Of a stretch of 64,000 nucleotides of DNA, positions 62,981-64,000 are shown piece by piece (the first letter of the stretch is position 1; each line of letters begins with the position of its first letter). Origin of the DNA: Glycomyces terrestris (GTDB lineage Bacteria > Actinomycetota > Actinomycetes > Mycobacteriales > Micromonosporaceae). The stretch spans positions 744,001 through 808,000 of the forward strand of contig NZ_RSEB01000002.1 of the NCBI RefSeq assembly GCF_003933745.1. The letters are read 5' to 3'. The translations under genes and the position numbers were made by a program. Below the pieces are notes generated by a model. The model was not told the origin of the DNA and did no database searches. It saw nothing but the letters and a program-made list of their open reading frames with translations.

Positions 62981-63880
62981 ATGGGTGTGGCAGCTGTGCA
63001 TGCGGGTTCGAGCGACCGCAGCGAATTGGACCTCGTCATCGTCACCGGCATCTCGGGCGGCGGACGCTCGACAGTGGCGCGCGCATTGGAGAACGTCGGC
63101 TATTACGTGATCGACAACCTCCCGGAGTCGCTGGTCGGCCAGGCCGCCGAGCTGGCCGCCGCGGGCGGCGAGGAGGTGCGGCGCACCGCGATGGTGCTCG
63201 ACGTGCGCTCCCGCGCGTTCATGACCGACCTCGTGGGCGTCATCGAGGACCTGCGCAAAGGCGGCTTCAAGCCGCACCTGGTGTTCGTCGACGCCGACGA
63301 CGACGTGATCATCCGCCGCTTCGAGAAGGTCCGCCGCGCCCACCCGCTCCAAGGGGACGGGCTCCTGGCCGACGGCATCGCCGCCGAGCGCCGCCTCCTG
63401 GAGCCGGCGCGCGGCTCGGCCGACACCCTGTTCGACACCACGCACCTGAACGAGAACCAGCTGCGCGCCCGCGTCGAGGAGGCGTTCCTCGCCCCGTCCT
63501 CGCCGCGCCTCCAGTTCACCTGCATGTCGTTCGGGTTCAAGTACGGCATCCCCCGCGACGCCGACTACGTCGCTGACGTACGATTCCTTCCCAACCCGTA
63601 CTGGGTCCCGGCCCTGCGCGAGCACACCGGCACCGACTCCGACGTCTCGGAGTACGTCCTCGGTCAGGACGGCGCGGAGGAGTTCGTCGAGTCGTACACG
63701 GCGCTGCTCCTCGGCACCACCCAGGGCTTCGAGCGGGAAGGCAAGCGCTACATGACGATCGCCATCGGCTGCACCGGCGGCAAGCACCGCAGCGTCGCCA
63801 TCTCCGAGGAGATCGCCAAGCGCCTGACCGCGGCCGGGTTCCCCGCGAACACCCACCACCGGGACCGCGGGAACGAGTAG
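62981..63880 (+). CDS. rapZ: RNase adapter protein RapZ
   Basis: The 299-residue nucleotide-binding protein has Walker A GISGGGRST (23-31) and Walker B VLDVRSRAF. The RapZ C-terminal domain contains FGFKYGIPRDADYVADVRFLPNP (shown in part) and IGCTGGKHRSV. In E. coli RapZ controls glucosamine-6-phosphate synthase through sRNAs; in Gram-positives it binds nucleotides and has other roles. The Walker A reads GGGRST where GSGKS/T is usual, so the lysine is replaced by arginine. It lies in the conserved uvrC-rapZ-yvcK-whiA cluster. Confidence 0.95.
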   Translation: MGVAAVHAGSSDRSELDLVIVTGISGGGRSTVARALENVGYYVIDNLPESLVGQAAELAAAGGEEVRRTAMVLDVRSRAFMTDLVGVIEDLRKGGFKPHLVFVDADDDVIIRRFEKVRRAHPLQGDGLLADGIAAERRLLEPARGSADTLFDTTHLNENQLRARVEEAFLAPSSPRLQFTCMSFGFKYGIPRDADYVADVRFLPNPYWVPALREHTGTDSDVSEYVLGQDGAEEFVESYTALLLGTTQGFEREGKRYMTIAIGCTGGKHRSVAISEEIAKRLTAAGFPANTHHRDRGNE

Positions 63881-63926
63881 TCCCCCCGGCACCACCACCG
63901 ACACCCCCGATCCGAGGTAACCGCTG

Positions 63927-64000
63927 ATGCAGAAAGTGGTCGCGTTCGGCGGCGGGCGGGGCCTGTCGGCCTCGCTGCGCGCGCTCTCGAGGCTCGACGT
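63927..64000 (+). CDS. yvcK: Gluconeogenesis factor YvcK, CofD-like (partial)
   Basis: Only the first 24 codons are present. The start MQKVVAFGGGRGLSASLRAL shows the glycine-rich UDP-sugar loop (usually GGGTGLS; here GGGRGLS) of the YvcK/CofD family. The protein binds UDP-GlcNAc and affects wall synthesis and carbon use. GAGGTAA lies 6 bases before the ATG. It runs off the end of the window. Confidence 0.88.
   Translation, partial: MQKVVAFGGGRGLSASLRALSRLD

Overview
The window is a chromosomal, very GC-rich stretch with strong third-position G/C bias, many GTG/TTG starts and high coding density. It comes from an actinomycete. The orders DUF3046-recA-recX, (DUF948)-(DUF6167-like)-alaS-ruvX-mltG-aroE and uvrC-rapZ-yvcK are typical of Actinobacteria. 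Together with the soluble glycosidases and the general gene style they suggest a Micromonospora/Glycomyces-like genus; that placement is inference. I see no tRNA, rRNA, CRISPR array, phage or insertion sequence. No gap between genes exceeds 300 bases; the larger ones hold promoters, operators, hairpins or repeats, listed separately.

Layout. 1-4.3 kb: end of a ROK-like gene, then a glycoside hydrolase family 3 gene coupled to its own LacI-type repressor, with two identical 14-bp operators around the start of transcription. 4.3-13.1 kb: M23 peptidase, ABC-F protein, membrane protein, small HTH protein, ABC exporter, cold-shock protein, and a SigE-family sigma factor with a membrane partner. 13.2-16.5 kb: three tandem double-GNAT acetyltransferase paralogues. 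16.7-21.9 kb: DEAD-box helicase with an RGG-type tail, membrane-anchored Hsp70-like protein, DoxX protein, TetR regulator. 22-23.9 kb: DUF3046, recA (PafBC-type promoter), recX. 24-28.2 kb: serA, leuB, ilvE. 28.2-34.2 kb: PrsW-type protease with a small partner, Thr/Pro/Glu-rich anchored protein, polyprenyl synthase, metF, a degenerate CDP-alcohol phosphatidyltransferase-like protein, a TPR protein. 34.3-38.6 kb: a HEPN-like gene under a perfect LexA box, aspS preceded by 27-bp phased repeats, and a PknB-type kinase. 38.6-43.1 kb: PQQ-type sugar dehydrogenase, LamG/Ig/GH43 protein, LppX-like lipoprotein. 43.2-51.4 kb: rarA, small membrane proteins, alaS, ruvX, mltG, aroE. 51.4-59.8 kb: the accessory part, with a DCC thiol oxidoreductase, two copies of a (small anchored protein + HTTM protein) pair, one ABC ATPase with four permeases in an A-B-A'-B' order plus a truncated fifth, and a VapBC-like toxin-antitoxin pair. 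59.8-64 kb: leader peptide and RIO1-type kinase, uvrC, rapZ, start of yvcK.

Recurring theme. Many genes begin without a ribosome binding site exactly 6-7 bases after a -10-like hexamer (CANACT, TACCGT, TACGGT, GATACT, TATTCT). This points to leaderless mRNAs, including those of all three GNAT genes, both HTTM cassettes, the ABC ATPase, metF, uvrC, rapZ and the antitoxin. DNA-damage control appears three times: PafBC-type motifs at recA and uvrC, and a LexA box at the HEPN-like gene.

The most promising candidate for an undescribed system is the DCC/HTTM double cassette with the neighbouring duplicated ABC-2 permeases (51.4-59.1 kb).
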